Shown one piece after another: positions 40,472-48,799 of a stretch of DNA of 64,000 bases. The position numbers and the translations under genes were made by a program. The stretch spans positions 310,001 through 374,000 of the forward strand of contig NZ_JACHLL010000005.1 in the NCBI RefSeq assembly GCF_014207935.1, read 5' to 3'. Position 1 is the first letter of the stretch, and each line of letters begins with the position of its first letter. This stretch comes from Pseudomonas fluvialis (lineage in GTDB: Bacteria; Pseudomonadota; Gammaproteobacteria; Pseudomonadales; Pseudomonadaceae). Below the pieces are notes generated by a model, which was not told the origin of the DNA, made no database searches, and was given only the letters and a program-made list of their open reading frames with translations.

Positions 40472-41324
40472 TCAACGGCACCTTGAGGTAACGCACGCCA
40501 TTGTCTTCGGCTGGCGGCAGCTCACCGCCGCGCATGTTGACCTGCACCGAGGGCAGGATCAGCACCGGCATCTTCAGGGTGGCGTCGCGGGCGCTGCGCA
40601 TGGCGACGAAGGCATCCTCGTCCACTCCGGCATGGATGTGCAGGTTGTGCGCCTTCTGCTCGGCCACCGTGGTCATGCACGCATACTCGCTGCGCCCGGC
40701 CGGTAGGTAGTCATGGCACAGGTACAGGCGGGTCTCGTCCGGCAGGGCAAACAGCCGCTGGATCGAGCGGTACAGAGCCCGCGCATCGCCACCGGGGAAG
40801 TCGCAGCGCGCCGTGCCGTAGTCGGGCATGAACAGGGTGTCACCGATGAAGGCGGCATCGCCGATCACATAGGTTACGCAGGCCGGCGTGTGCCCCGGGG
40901 TGTGCAGCACGCGTGCGTCGAGCGAACCGATGGCGAAACGGTCGCCATCCTCGAACAACCGGTCGAACTGCCGGCCATCGGTGGCGAATCCGCTGCCGGC
41001 ATTGAACAGCTTGCCGAAGGTGTCCTGCACCCGGGTAATCAACGCGCCAATGCCCAGTTGCCCGCCCAGCGCCTGCCTGAGGTAGGGCGCGGCGGAGAGG
41101 TGATCGGCGTGGACATGAGTCTCCAGCAGCCAGTCCACCGTCAGGTTTTCAGCACGCACAAAGGCGATCAGCTTGTCGGCGCTGGCGGTACTGGTGCGCC
41201 CAGCGGCCGCATCGTAGTCCAGCACCGAATCGATGATGGCGCAGCGCTTGGTGTCCGGGTCACTGACCACGTAGCTCCAGGTGAAGGTGGCCGGATCGAA
41301 GAAGGCCTCAACCTGCGGGTTCAT
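40461..41324 (-). CDS. Persulfide dioxygenase (ETHE1/Blh-type metallo-beta-lactamase fold)
   Basis: A 287-residue metallo-beta-lactamase fold protein. The iron site is THVHADH with further His in HTPGHTPAC, Asp in GDTLFMPDYG and His in LCHDY. That set is typical of ETHE1-like persulfide dioxygenases (Blh/PDO), which oxidise glutathione persulfide to sulfite. Its start overlaps the YeeE half upstream (ATGA) and its end overlaps SulP. Next to a BigR-type regulator it matches the bigR-blh detoxification operons of Xylella and Agrobacterium. No rhodanese domain is fused. Confidence 0.9.
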   Translation of the reverse strand: MNPQVEAFFDPATFTWSYVVSDPDTKRCAIIDSVLDYDAAAGRTSTASADKLIAFVRAENLTVDWLLETHVHADHLSAAPYLRQALGGQLGIGALITRVQDTFGKLFNAGSGFATDGRQFDRLFEDGDRFAIGSLDARVLHTPGHTPACVTYVIGDAAFIGDTLFMPDYGTARCDFPGGDARALYRSIQRLFALPDETRLYLCHDYLPAGRSEYACMTTVAEQKAHNLHIHAGVDEDAFVAMRSARDATLKMPVLILPSVQVNMRGGELPPAEDNGVRYLKVPLNVI

Positions 41325-41743
41325 TGGGCACGCTCCCGGCGCTCCAGCGCCTCGAACAGGGCCATGCCGATCAGCATGGCTGCCACAAAGAGAAGCACCT
41401 GCCAGTGACCGGTCAGGAAAATGGCCACGGCCGGCCCCGGGCAGATGCCGGCGATGCCCCAGCCGATGCCGAACAACAAACTGCCACCGATCAGCCGGCG
41501 GTCGATCTCACGCTTGGTCGGTAGCTGCATGGGCAAGCCCAACAGTGACTGCTGGCGTTTCCTGGCCAGGGTGAAGGGCAACAGGGCCACGGCAATGGCG
41601 CCGGCCATCACTAGCGCCAACGAAGGGTCCCAGGCGCCCGCGAGGTCGAGGAAGCCCAGCACCTTGGCCGGATTGGCCATGCCGGCCAGCAGCAGGCCGA
41701 GGCCGAAGATCAGCCCGGCGGCGAAAGCGGTCAGTTTGCCCAT
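41321..41743 (-). CDS. YeeE/YedE family membrane protein, second half
   Basis: A 140-residue membrane protein with four predicted helices. The YeeE/YedE motif is GIAGICPGPA with a Cys, preceded by GLIFGLGLLLAGMANPAKV. Proteins of this family import thiosulfate or other sulfur compounds through lines of cysteines. It starts one base after the stop of the first half (TGAG ATG), and its end overlaps the dioxygenase start. The pair represents a split transporter, with each half resembling one repeat of E. coli YeeE. Confidence 0.9.
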   Translation of the reverse strand: MGKLTAFAAGLIFGLGLLLAGMANPAKVLGFLDLAGAWDPSLALVMAGAIAVALLPFTLARKRQQSLLGLPMQLPTKREIDRRLIGGSLLFGIGWGIAGICPGPAVAIFLTGHWQVLLFVAAMLIGMALFEALERRERAQ

Positions 41744-41744
41744 C

Positions 41745-42179
41745 TCAGGCTCCCAGCAGATGACGGATGACGAACACGCTGGCAAAACCCGCGACCATGA
41801 ACGCCAGGGTCGCGGCCAGCGAGCGCGGCGACAGCCGCGACAGACCACAGACACCGTGGCCGCTGGTGCAGCCGGCGCCGTAGCGGGTGCCGAGGCCGAC
41901 CAGCAGGCCGGCCAGGGCGATACTCAGCCAGCCGCCCTGGAACTCGATGACCGGCAGCGCGGTGAACAACTGCCAGAGCAGCGGCGCGACCAGCAGGCCG
42001 AGCAGGAACAGCGCCTTCTCGCCCAGCCCCTCGCGACTGCGGGAAAACAGGCTACCGAGCAGGCCGCTGATACCGGCCACCCGGCCGTTGGCCAGAACGA
42101 AAATGCCGGCCGCCAGGCCGATCAGCGCACCGCCGGCCAGGGCCGACCAGGGTGTGAAGTGCAACCAGTCGATGCTCAT
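41745..42179 (-). CDS. YeeE/YedE family membrane protein, first half
   Basis: A 144-residue membrane protein with four predicted helices. The motif RYGAGCTSGHGVCGLSRLS carries two cysteines that form the sulfur path in this family. It overlaps the ArsR regulator upstream by four bases (ATGA) and precedes the second half by one base. The two halves probably assemble into one channel for thiosulfate, polysulfide or sulfide import or export. The role in an H2S-response operon is inferred from neighbours. Confidence 0.9.
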   Translation of the reverse strand: MSIDWLHFTPWSALAGGALIGLAAGIFVLANGRVAGISGLLGSLFSRSREGLGEKALFLLGLLVAPLLWQLFTALPVIEFQGGWLSIALAGLLVGLGTRYGAGCTSGHGVCGLSRLSPRSLAATLAFMVAGFASVFVIRHLLGA

Positions 42180-42499
42180 TGCTCACCTCCGCAGAACTGC
42201 TGGTAAAGGGTGTTGATTACCGCCAGCGCCGCCGGGCTGCTAATGCGGTAGAAGATCTGCTTGCCCTCGCGGCGGGTTTCCACCAGTCCTTCGCGGCGCA
42301 GCACCGCCAGTTGCTGGGACAGCGTCGGCTGCAGGATGCCAAGCAGCGCCTCCAGCTCACTGACATTGCGCTCGCCCTGGGATAGCTGGCAGAGCAGCAG
42401 CAGGCGATCGGGATTGGCCAGGGCCTTGAGCAACTGCCCGGCGGCACTGGCATTGGCGCGCAGCAGATCGATGTCTGGCGCAGCGGGAAGATCAGTCAC
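42176..42499 (-). CDS. bigR: BigR/SqrR-type ArsR regulator (persulfide-sensing)
   Basis: About 107 residues from the GTG at 42499 (a TTG at 42523 would make 115). It has an ArsR winged helix with LKALANPDRLLLLCQLSQGE and the recognition helix QPTLSQQLAVLRREGLVE. Two cysteines, one in LLLLCQL and one six residues from the end (QQFCGGEQ), match the pair that BigR/SqrR join by a tetrasulfide to sense persulfides. It heads the sulfur operon with ATGA overlap to the next gene and should repress it. An AT-rich operator-like stretch lies just upstream. Confidence 0.8.
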   Translation of the reverse strand: MTDLPAAPDIDLLRANASAAGQLLKALANPDRLLLLCQLSQGERNVSELEALLGILQPTLSQQLAVLRREGLVETRREGKQIFYRISSPAALAVINTLYQQFCGGEQ

Positions 42500-42520
42500 G
42501 GCAAACACTCTCACGAAAGA

Positions 42521-42560
42521 CAATATGTATTTAAATATATTGTTTATTCGCTATATGTAC
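42521..42560 (-). promoter_or_regulatory. AT-rich promoter/operator of the sulfur operon
   Basis: A 40-bp island of mostly A and T in a GC-rich region, with the palindrome TATTTAAATA (42528-42537) and repeats of ATAT and TATTG. It sits 22-60 bp before the regulator start, where a BigR-type repressor would bind. Confidence 0.55.
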
Positions 42561-42594
42561 AGCCGGGCCGACCGACGGCATACCCCTGCCAAAT

Positions 42595-42630
42595 AAAAAA
42601 CCCGCCGGCGCGAACGCGGGCGGGTTTCTT
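42595..42630 (-). terminator. Terminator of desB
   Basis: CCCGCC (42601-42606) and GGCGGG (42619-42624) with a GC-rich loop, flanked by AAAAAA and TTTC. On the minus strand a T-run follows the stem directly. Confidence 0.8.
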
Positions 42631-42643
42631 GAACGCCGCGAAA

Positions 42644-43828
42644 TCAGGCGTTGGCGGGGCGCAGCGAGTAGGTCTTGAGCTGCTCGGCGAAGTCGCGCAG
42701 CGACTGGATGCCACTGGCCTCGGCCTCGGCCACCCACTGCTTGATTGCTTCGAGCATCTCGTGGCCGTTGCTGCTGGTCTTGACCCAGATCTGCTGCAGG
42801 GCCAGACGCTTTTCGTAGATCACCTTGAGCGCCTGGCTGTCTTCCAGCATGCGCTGGATACGGGCCTGATGGCTCTCGTCGAGCAGGCTGGTCTCACGCG
42901 ACAGCAGGCGCTTGGCGCGGCGGAAATGATGGCGGACAGAGGCGTCGGCCTTGGCCACTTCCTGCTTGACCAGCGGCGCGATGACCAGCTTGCGGTACTG
43001 CGCCATGATCTGGAAACGGTTGTTGAGGATAGCCATGGCGGTGTCCATGTCCAGGCTGCCCTTGCCCTCTACGCGGTGGGCGATCGGCGCCACACGCTGC
43101 ACCTTGGCCAGGCCGAGTGCACTGAACAGCTGGATCCAGGCCCAACCCATGTCGAACTCCCACTTCTTCACCGACAGCTTGGCGCTGTTGGGGTAGGTGT
43201 GGTGGTTGTTGTGCAGCTCCTCACCGCCGATCAGGATGCCCCAGGGCACCAGGTTGGTGGCAGCATCGCGGCACTCGAAGTTGCGGTAGCCGACGGCATG
43301 GCCCAGGCCGTTGATCACGCCGGCGGCCCACACCGGAATCCACATCATCTGCACCGCCCACACGGTCATGCCGAGCACGCCGAACAGCGCCAGGTCGATG
43401 ATCGCCATCAGCACCACACCACCCTCGGGGAAACGCGAATAGACGTTGCGTTCGATCCAGTCCTCCGGGCAGTTCTTGCCGTAGATACGCAGGGTGTCCT
43501 CGTTTTTCGCCTCGGCGCGATACAGCTCGGCACCGGTCAGCAACACGGTACGCAGTCCCTTGATCACAGGGCTGTGCGGGTCATCCACGGTTTCACACTT
43601 GGCGTGGTGCTTGCGGTGAATAGCGGTCCACTCCTTGGTGTTCTGCGCCGTGGTCAGCCACAGCCAGAAACGGAAGAAGTGCTTGAGCGCCGGGTGCAGC
43701 TCCAGCGCGCGATGCGCCGAGTAGCGGTGCAGGTAGACGGTGACGCTGACGATGGTGATATGCGTCAGTACCAGGGTGACCGCTACCAGCTGCCAGGCCG
43801 AAAGGTCGAGCAAACCGTTGTACCACAT
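42644..43828 (-). CDS. desB: Delta-9 acyl-CoA desaturase DesB
   Basis: A 394-residue membrane desaturase, the length I recall for P. aeruginosa DesB (PA4888). Histidine boxes: HRYSAHR, HRKHH and HNNHH, all intact. Four membrane helices lie around residues 10-70 and 150-200. It introduces a double bond into exogenous saturated acyl-CoAs, working with a reductase; in PAO1 the reductase is the neighbouring gene (PA4889) and the regulator is DesT. Neither is adjacent here. A C-terminal extension (about 290-394) is helical. The ATG at 43828 starts the family sequence MWYNGLLDL; a DesT-like operator lies 31-46 bp upstream. Confidence 0.93.
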   Translation of the reverse strand: MWYNGLLDLSAWQLVAVTLVLTHITIVSVTVYLHRYSAHRALELHPALKHFFRFWLWLTTAQNTKEWTAIHRKHHAKCETVDDPHSPVIKGLRTVLLTGAELYRAEAKNEDTLRIYGKNCPEDWIERNVYSRFPEGGVVLMAIIDLALFGVLGMTVWAVQMMWIPVWAAGVINGLGHAVGYRNFECRDAATNLVPWGILIGGEELHNNHHTYPNSAKLSVKKWEFDMGWAWIQLFSALGLAKVQRVAPIAHRVEGKGSLDMDTAMAILNNRFQIMAQYRKLVIAPLVKQEVAKADASVRHHFRRAKRLLSRETSLLDESHQARIQRMLEDSQALKVIYEKRLALQQIWVKTSSNGHEMLEAIKQWVAEAEASGIQSLRDFAEQLKTYSLRPANA

Positions 43829-43858
43829 GCAGGAAAAACCTCGATAAGGGGGAACATC

Positions 43859-43874
43859 GTGAACAAGTGTGCAC
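43859..43874. promoter_or_regulatory. DesT-like palindrome before desB
   Basis: GTGAACAAGTGTGCAC is an imperfect palindrome (6 of 8 bases per arm). Its reverse complement matches the DesT site as I remember it (GTGAACGCTTGTTGAC) at 13 of 16 positions. It lies in the desB promoter region. Confidence 0.5.
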
Positions 43875-44035
43875 ATTATCGCGGAGGCGGGCGCTAAAAG
43901 CAGCGTCCGGCTTAGACAAAAATGGTGATTTGTTGATCTGGCTTATGGTTTGCTGCCCTATTAGCTGCGGTTCGGCGCCTTGAGCCTGGGCCAACCCCAC
44001 CTATGCTTAGACGGCAGCCGCAGTCCCGAGGATCT

Positions 44036-47000
44036 ATGAGCGCAACGTCCAGACAGTTCACCCGACCCTTGCTGATCTGGGGCAGTCTGCTGCTGGCCCT
44101 GCTGTTCATCGTGCAGGTCCTGTTCGCCCTGCAGCGCCAGGATCGCGCGCTACAACAGCTCCTGGACGAGCAACTGGCGCGCGACCACAGCATCCTCCAG
44201 GCCGCCCTGCTCAGCCGCCGCACCTCGGTCGCCCGCATCAGCCAGGAGCTGGCCAGCGATCCGTATCTGAAACAACTGCTAAGCCGTCATGCCGACAGCG
44301 ACAGCACCGCGCAAATGGAACTGCGCGGGCAACTGCACAGCTATCTCAGACCCACGCTGCGCACCCTGAAAAACCTCGATTTCAACCAGTTGCTGGTGCA
44401 CTTGCCCGGCAATGCAGAGGCCCTGCTGCGCGAAGAGTCGAGCCTTCCCCACGGAGATCTCGGCGAAACGCGCGCCGCCCTGCTGGCCGAAGTCTTCAGT
44501 CAACGCCAGGCACGCAGCGGCCTGCAGCAGAGCGATCAGGGCCTGCTGCTGTACAGTCTGGTCCCCGTGCCAGACAGCGACAGCAGCAGGCCGCCACTGG
44601 CCGTGCTGGAAGTGACCGGAGCGCCGCTACCGGCCATGACGGTGGTCGAACTGGCACTCGGCGCACCGGCTCTGCTGCTCCAGCGCCAGCGGCATCCGGC
44701 ACTGCGCGACAACCACCTCTGGCGGTCGCTGGAGAACCCCGCCGACCATTGGCAGGAACGTCTGCGGCAGACCCAGCTGCCCGACCAGATTACTCAGGCG
44801 CAACGCCTGCGTCTGGACCTACCGCGGGAGCAGAGCAACCTGGTACTGCTGCCTGTCGACCAGGCCGGCACCGAGGTCCGGTCCGTACTCGCCATTGCCC
44901 ATCCGCTTAAAGAGCTGCTGGCCCAGTACCAGCAGCAGCGCCGGGAACGGCTGGCCTACTGGCTGCTCTCCTGGCTGAGCGTGCAAATTCTGCTGCTGGG
45001 ACTGCTGCGGATTCTCCAGCAGCGCCTCGACCGTCAGCAGCGCGAGCTACGCGAGGAACACCGGCAGAGTCAGGAAGCCCGGCGCTTACTTGAACTGGTG
45101 CAGCAAACCCAGTCAGCCTTCATCACCACACAGAACCACCACGCGCTGTTCGAGCAACTGCTGCAACAGATCCTCGACTACACCGGCAGCCGTTTCGGCT
45201 TCTTCGGCGAGGTGCTGCAGAATGATCAGGGCACGCCCTACCTGCGCACCTTTGCCATCAGCAACATCGCCTGGGATGACGACTCGCGCGCTTTCTATGC
45301 CGCGCACGCGCCCAAGGGCATGGAGTTCCGCAACCTGGACACCCTGTTCGGCCTGGTCCTGCGCAGTGGCGAAGCTTTGCTCAGCAACAGTCCAGCGCAG
45401 CATCCGGCCAGCGGCGGCACTCCGCCCGGCCATCCGCCGCTGCAGGCCTTCCTCGGCCTGCCGGTACGCGTCGACCAGCAGATAATCGGCATGCTCGGCC
45501 TGGCCAACCGCCAGGGTGGCTACCAGCACGAGCAAATCGAACAGCTGCAGCCGCTGCTGGCCTGCCTCGGCCAGATGATCGATGCCCTGCGCCGCGCGCA
45601 GCAACTGGCCCACGAGCAGGAGCTGCAAGGCAAGCAGCAGCATGCCCTGTCCCTGCTCAACGAGATTGCCGCCCGCTCCACCCTGGCCAGCGATATCCAG
45701 CTACGTCGTGGGCTACAGCTGGGCTGCGAATTCTTTGGCCTGGAAAACGGCCTGATCGCACGCATCGAGGACGACAACTACCAGGTCGAGCAGCACTTCA
45801 GCAGCGAGCAGCCACGCATCGACGGGCAAACCTTCCCGCTGCACCTGACCTACTGCCAGATCACCCGCCAGCGAGGCGACGATGTGCTGGCCATCGAGCA
45901 CATGGGTGCCTCGGAACACGCCGATCACCCGGGTTATGCCGAGTTTGGCCTGGAGAGCTACATCGGCATGGTGGTCTGGGTCAGGGGCGAACGCTGGGGC
46001 ACCCTCAGTTTCTCTGCGCGCGAGGCACGCCCGCAGCCGTTCGACAGTGCCGACCTGGAGTTCATGCGCCTGCTCGCCCGCTGGGTCAGCGCCACGCTGG
46101 AGCGCGAACTGCAGGAACAGCAGCGCGATGAACTGCTGCAACGCCTGCAACGCCTGACCGAGCAGGTGCCCGGTATCATCCTGCAGCTGCAACTGCACAG
46201 CGATGGCCGGCGCACCCTGCCCTATGCCAGCGAGGCCCTGCTGGCCCTCACAGGTCTCGATCCGGACTCACTGAAGCACGACGCCAGCCCACTGTTCCGC
46301 AGCATTGCCAGCCAGGACCAAGCCATCTTCGAGTCCTCCCTGGCCCAGTCGGCACAGCAGCTGAAACCCTGGATCGGTGAATTCCGCATCCGCCACCCGC
46401 AGCGCGGCGAGCTGTGGCTGGGTGGCCAGGCCAGCCCGCAACGCCTGGCCGATGGCAGCCTGCTGTGGCATGTACTGCTGCTCGACATCAGCACCCGCAA
46501 GCAGGCGCAGAGCGACCTGACCCGCGAGCGCCAGCGCCTGCGCAGCATTCTCGAAGGAGCCAACTGCGGTACCTGGGAGTGGAACGTGCAGAGCGGCGAC
46601 TGCCAATTCGACGCGCGCTGGCTGGGCCTGCTGGGCTATGCCGCCAAAGAGCTGCAGCCCCACAACATCCAGCACTGGCTGGAGATGACCCACCCCGATG
46701 ACCTGCCGCGCACGCAGAGCGTCCTGCAAGCCCATCTCGAGGGCGAGAGTAGCCATTTCGTCAGCGAATTTCGCATGCGTCACAAGGATGGCCACTGGGT
46801 GTGGATCGAGTCCCGCGGACGCCTGCTCAGCCGCACCAGCGCCGGCGACCCGCTGATGATGTACGGCACCCACCTGGACATCAGTGCACGGGTCAGCGCC
46901 GAGCAGGCCAATCGCGAAACCCAGGTATTCCTGCAGACCGTGCTGGACAGCAGCACCGAGGTCTCGGTAATCGCCACCGACACCAGCGGCCTGATCACCC

Positions 47001-48799
47001 TGTTCAACTCCGGTGCAGAACACCTGCTCGGCTACCAGGCTCATGAAGTGGTGGGCAGCCAAAGTCCGGCACTATTCCACCTGGAAAGCGAGGTGCGCGC
47101 ACGTGGCGCCGAACTCAGTGCCGAGAGCGGGCACGTGGTCGAAGGCTTTGCCGTGTTCGTCGAGATTGCCCGCCGCGAAGGTTCGGAGTCTCGCCAGTGG
47201 ACCTACCTACACAAGGACGGTAGCCGCCGTCAGGTACTGCTCACCGTGTCGCTGCTGTATGACGCCGAAGGCGAGCTCAATGGCTACCTGGGCATCGCCA
47301 CCGACATCAGTGAGCTGGTCAGCCTCAGCCAGGCCCTGCTGGCCAGCGAACAGCGCTTTCGCGGCATGCTCAGCAACCTGCCCGGCGCCGCCTATCGCTG
47401 CCGCAACGATGCCGCCTGGACCATGTTCCACATCAGCGAGGAAATTCAACGCATCACCGGCTACCCGGCCAACGACTTCATCGACAACCGGGTACGCAGC
47501 TATGCCAGCGTGATCGTCCCCGAAGACCTGGCAATCACCTACAGCACCCAGCAGAACCTGCTGGCCCGCACCACCTTCGAACTCAGCTACCGCCTGCGCC
47601 ACCGCGACGGGCATATCGTCTGGGTCAGCGAAAAAGGCCGCGGCGAATATGACGACAACGGCCACCTGCAGTGGATCGACGGTTTCATCTGGGACATCAG
47701 CGAGCAGCGCCGCGCCGAGCAAATGGTGATCGAGCGCGAGGCCTACCTGCGCACCCTGCTCGACAACGTCATCGACGCCATCATCACCATCGACGAACAG
47801 GGCCGGGTCGAATCCTTCAACCAGGCCGCCGAGCGCGTCTTCGGCTACAGAGCCGACGAAGTGCTCGGGCGCAATGTCTCCCTGCTGATGCCGGAGCCGG
47901 ATCGCAGCGCCCACGACGGCTACATCAGCCACTATCGAGACAGCGGCCAGGCGCGCATTCTCGGCGTCAGCGGCCGCGAACTGCTCGGCCTGCGCCGCGA
48001 CGGCTCGCAATTCCACATGGAGCTGGCGGTCTCGGCCATCCAGCACCTGGGCGCCCGGCGCTTCATCGGCGTGGTGCGCGACATCACCGAACGACGGCGC
48101 ATCGAACAGATGAAGAACGAGTTCGTCTCCACCGTCAGCCATGAGCTGCGCACGCCGCTGACCTCGATCTCCGGCGCCCTCGGCCTGGTGGTGGGCGGAG
48201 CCCTCGGCGAAGTGCCGGGGCCGATGAGCAGCATGCTGCAGATCGCCCACCAGAACAGCCGGCGCCTGGGCCTGCTGATCAACGACCTGCTCGACATGGA
48301 GAAGCTGGTCGCCGGCAAGATGACCTTCCACTTCACCGAGCTGGACCTGCTGGCTCAGCTGGAGGAAGCCCTGCTGCACAACCAGCCGTATGCCGACGAG
48401 CACGGCGTCAGCTGGCGCATCAGCCAATCCCTTGCCGGCATCCGCGTGCGCGCCGACAGCCAGCGCCTGCAGCAGGTGCTGGCCAACCTGCTGTCCAACG
48501 CCGCCAAATTCTCTCCCGCCGGCAGCCAGGTCGAGGTGCGCATGAACCGCTGCGCGCTGGGTGTCCGTGTCAGCGTGACTGACCAGGGCCCGGGCATTCC
48601 TGCCGAGTTCCATGCCCGCATCTTCAGCAAGTTCTCCCAGGCCGACGCCTCCGACACCCGCCAGAAAGGCGGCACCGGCCTCGGCCTGGCCATCACCAAG
48701 GAGCTGATGGAGCGCATGGGCGGGCAGATCGGCTTCGACTCCCCGCCAGGCCAGGGCGCCTGCTTCTGGATCGAGCTGGTCGTGCAGGAGGGCCAGTGA
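44036..48799 (+). CDS. Giant multi-sensor histidine kinase (CACHE-like, 2 GAF, 5 PAS, HisKA-HATPase)
   Basis: A 1587-residue membrane kinase. TM1 (about 12-31), an extracytoplasmic sensor of about 275 residues, TM2 (about 308-327), two GAF domains (about 368-525 and 541-695), then five PAS domains (about 702-825, 828-956, 963-1095, 1105-1225, 1235-1350). HisKA has His1369 in [13 protein letters not shown]; the ATPase has N-box [15 protein letters not shown] and GTGLGLAI. There is no receiver domain. The ATG at 44036 has GAGGA upstream. It overlaps the next kinase by GTGA. PAS2 and PAS4 have bulky bundles of H, W and R residues; no cofactor is obvious. It likely phosphorylates the receivers encoded downstream. 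Confidence 0.9.
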   Translation: MSATSRQFTRPLLIWGSLLLALLFIVQVLFALQRQDRALQQLLDEQLARDHSILQAALLSRRTSVARISQELASDPYLKQLLSRHADSDSTAQMELRGQLHSYLRPTLRTLKNLDFNQLLVHLPGNAEALLREESSLPHGDLGETRAALLAEVFSQRQARSGLQQSDQGLLLYSLVPVPDSDSSRPPLAVLEVTGAPLPAMTVVELALGAPALLLQRQRHPALRDNHLWRSLENPADHWQERLRQTQLPDQITQAQRLRLDLPREQSNLVLLPVDQAGTEVRSVLAIAHPLKELLAQYQQQRRERLAYWLLSWLSVQILLLGLLRILQQRLDRQQRELREEHRQSQEARRLLELVQQTQSAFITTQNHHALFEQLLQQILDYTGSRFGFFGEVLQNDQGTPYLRTFAISNIAWDDDSRAFYAAHAPKGMEFRNLDTLFGLVLRSGEALLSNSPAQHPASGGTPPGHPPLQAFLGLPVRVDQQIIGMLGLANRQGGYQHEQIEQLQPLLACLGQMIDALRRAQQLAHEQELQGKQQHALSLLNEIAARSTLASDIQLRRGLQLGCEFFGLENGLIARIEDDNYQVEQHFSSEQPRIDGQTFPLHLTYCQITRQRGDDVLAIEHMGASEHADHPGYAEFGLESYIGMVVWVRGERWGTLSFSAREARPQPFDSADLEFMRLLARWVSATLERELQEQQRDELLQRLQRLTEQVPGIILQLQLHSDGRRTLPYASEALLALTGLDPDSLKHDASPLFRSIASQDQAIFESSLAQSAQQLKPWIGEFRIRHPQRGELWLGGQASPQRLADGSLLWHVLLLDISTRKQAQSDLTRERQRLRSILEGANCGTWEWNVQSGDCQFDARWLGLLGYAAKELQPHNIQHWLEMTHPDDLPRTQSVLQAHLEGESSHFVSEFRMRHKDGHWVWIESRGRLLSRTSAGDPLMMYGTHLDISARVSAEQANRETQVFLQTVLDSSTEVSVIATDTSGLITLFNSGAEHLLGYQAHEVVGSQSPALFHLESEVRARGAELSAESGHVVEGFAVFVEIARREGSESRQWTYLHKDGSRRQVLLTVSLLYDAEGELNGYLGIATDISELVSLSQALLASEQRFRGMLSNLPGAAYRCRNDAAWTMFHISEEIQRITGYPANDFIDNRVRSYASVIVPEDLAITYSTQQNLLARTTFELSYRLRHRDGHIVWVSEKGRGEYDDNGHLQWIDGFIWDISEQRRAEQMVIEREAYLRTLLDNVIDAIITIDEQGRVESFNQAAERVFGYRADEVLGRNVSLLMPEPDRSAHDGYISHYRDSGQARILGVSGRELLGLRRDGSQFHMELAVSAIQHLGARRFIGVVRDITERRRIEQMKNEFVSTVSHELRTPLTSISGALGLVVGGALGEVPGPMSSMLQIAHQNSRRLGLLINDLLDMEKLVAGKMTFHFTELDLLAQLEEALLHNQPYADEHGVSWRISQSLAGIRVRADSQRLQQVLANLLSNAAKFSPAGSQVEVRMNRCALGVRVSVTDQGPGIPAEFHARIFSKFSQADASDTRQKGGTGLGLAITKELMERMGGQIGFDSPPGQGACFWIELVVQEGQ

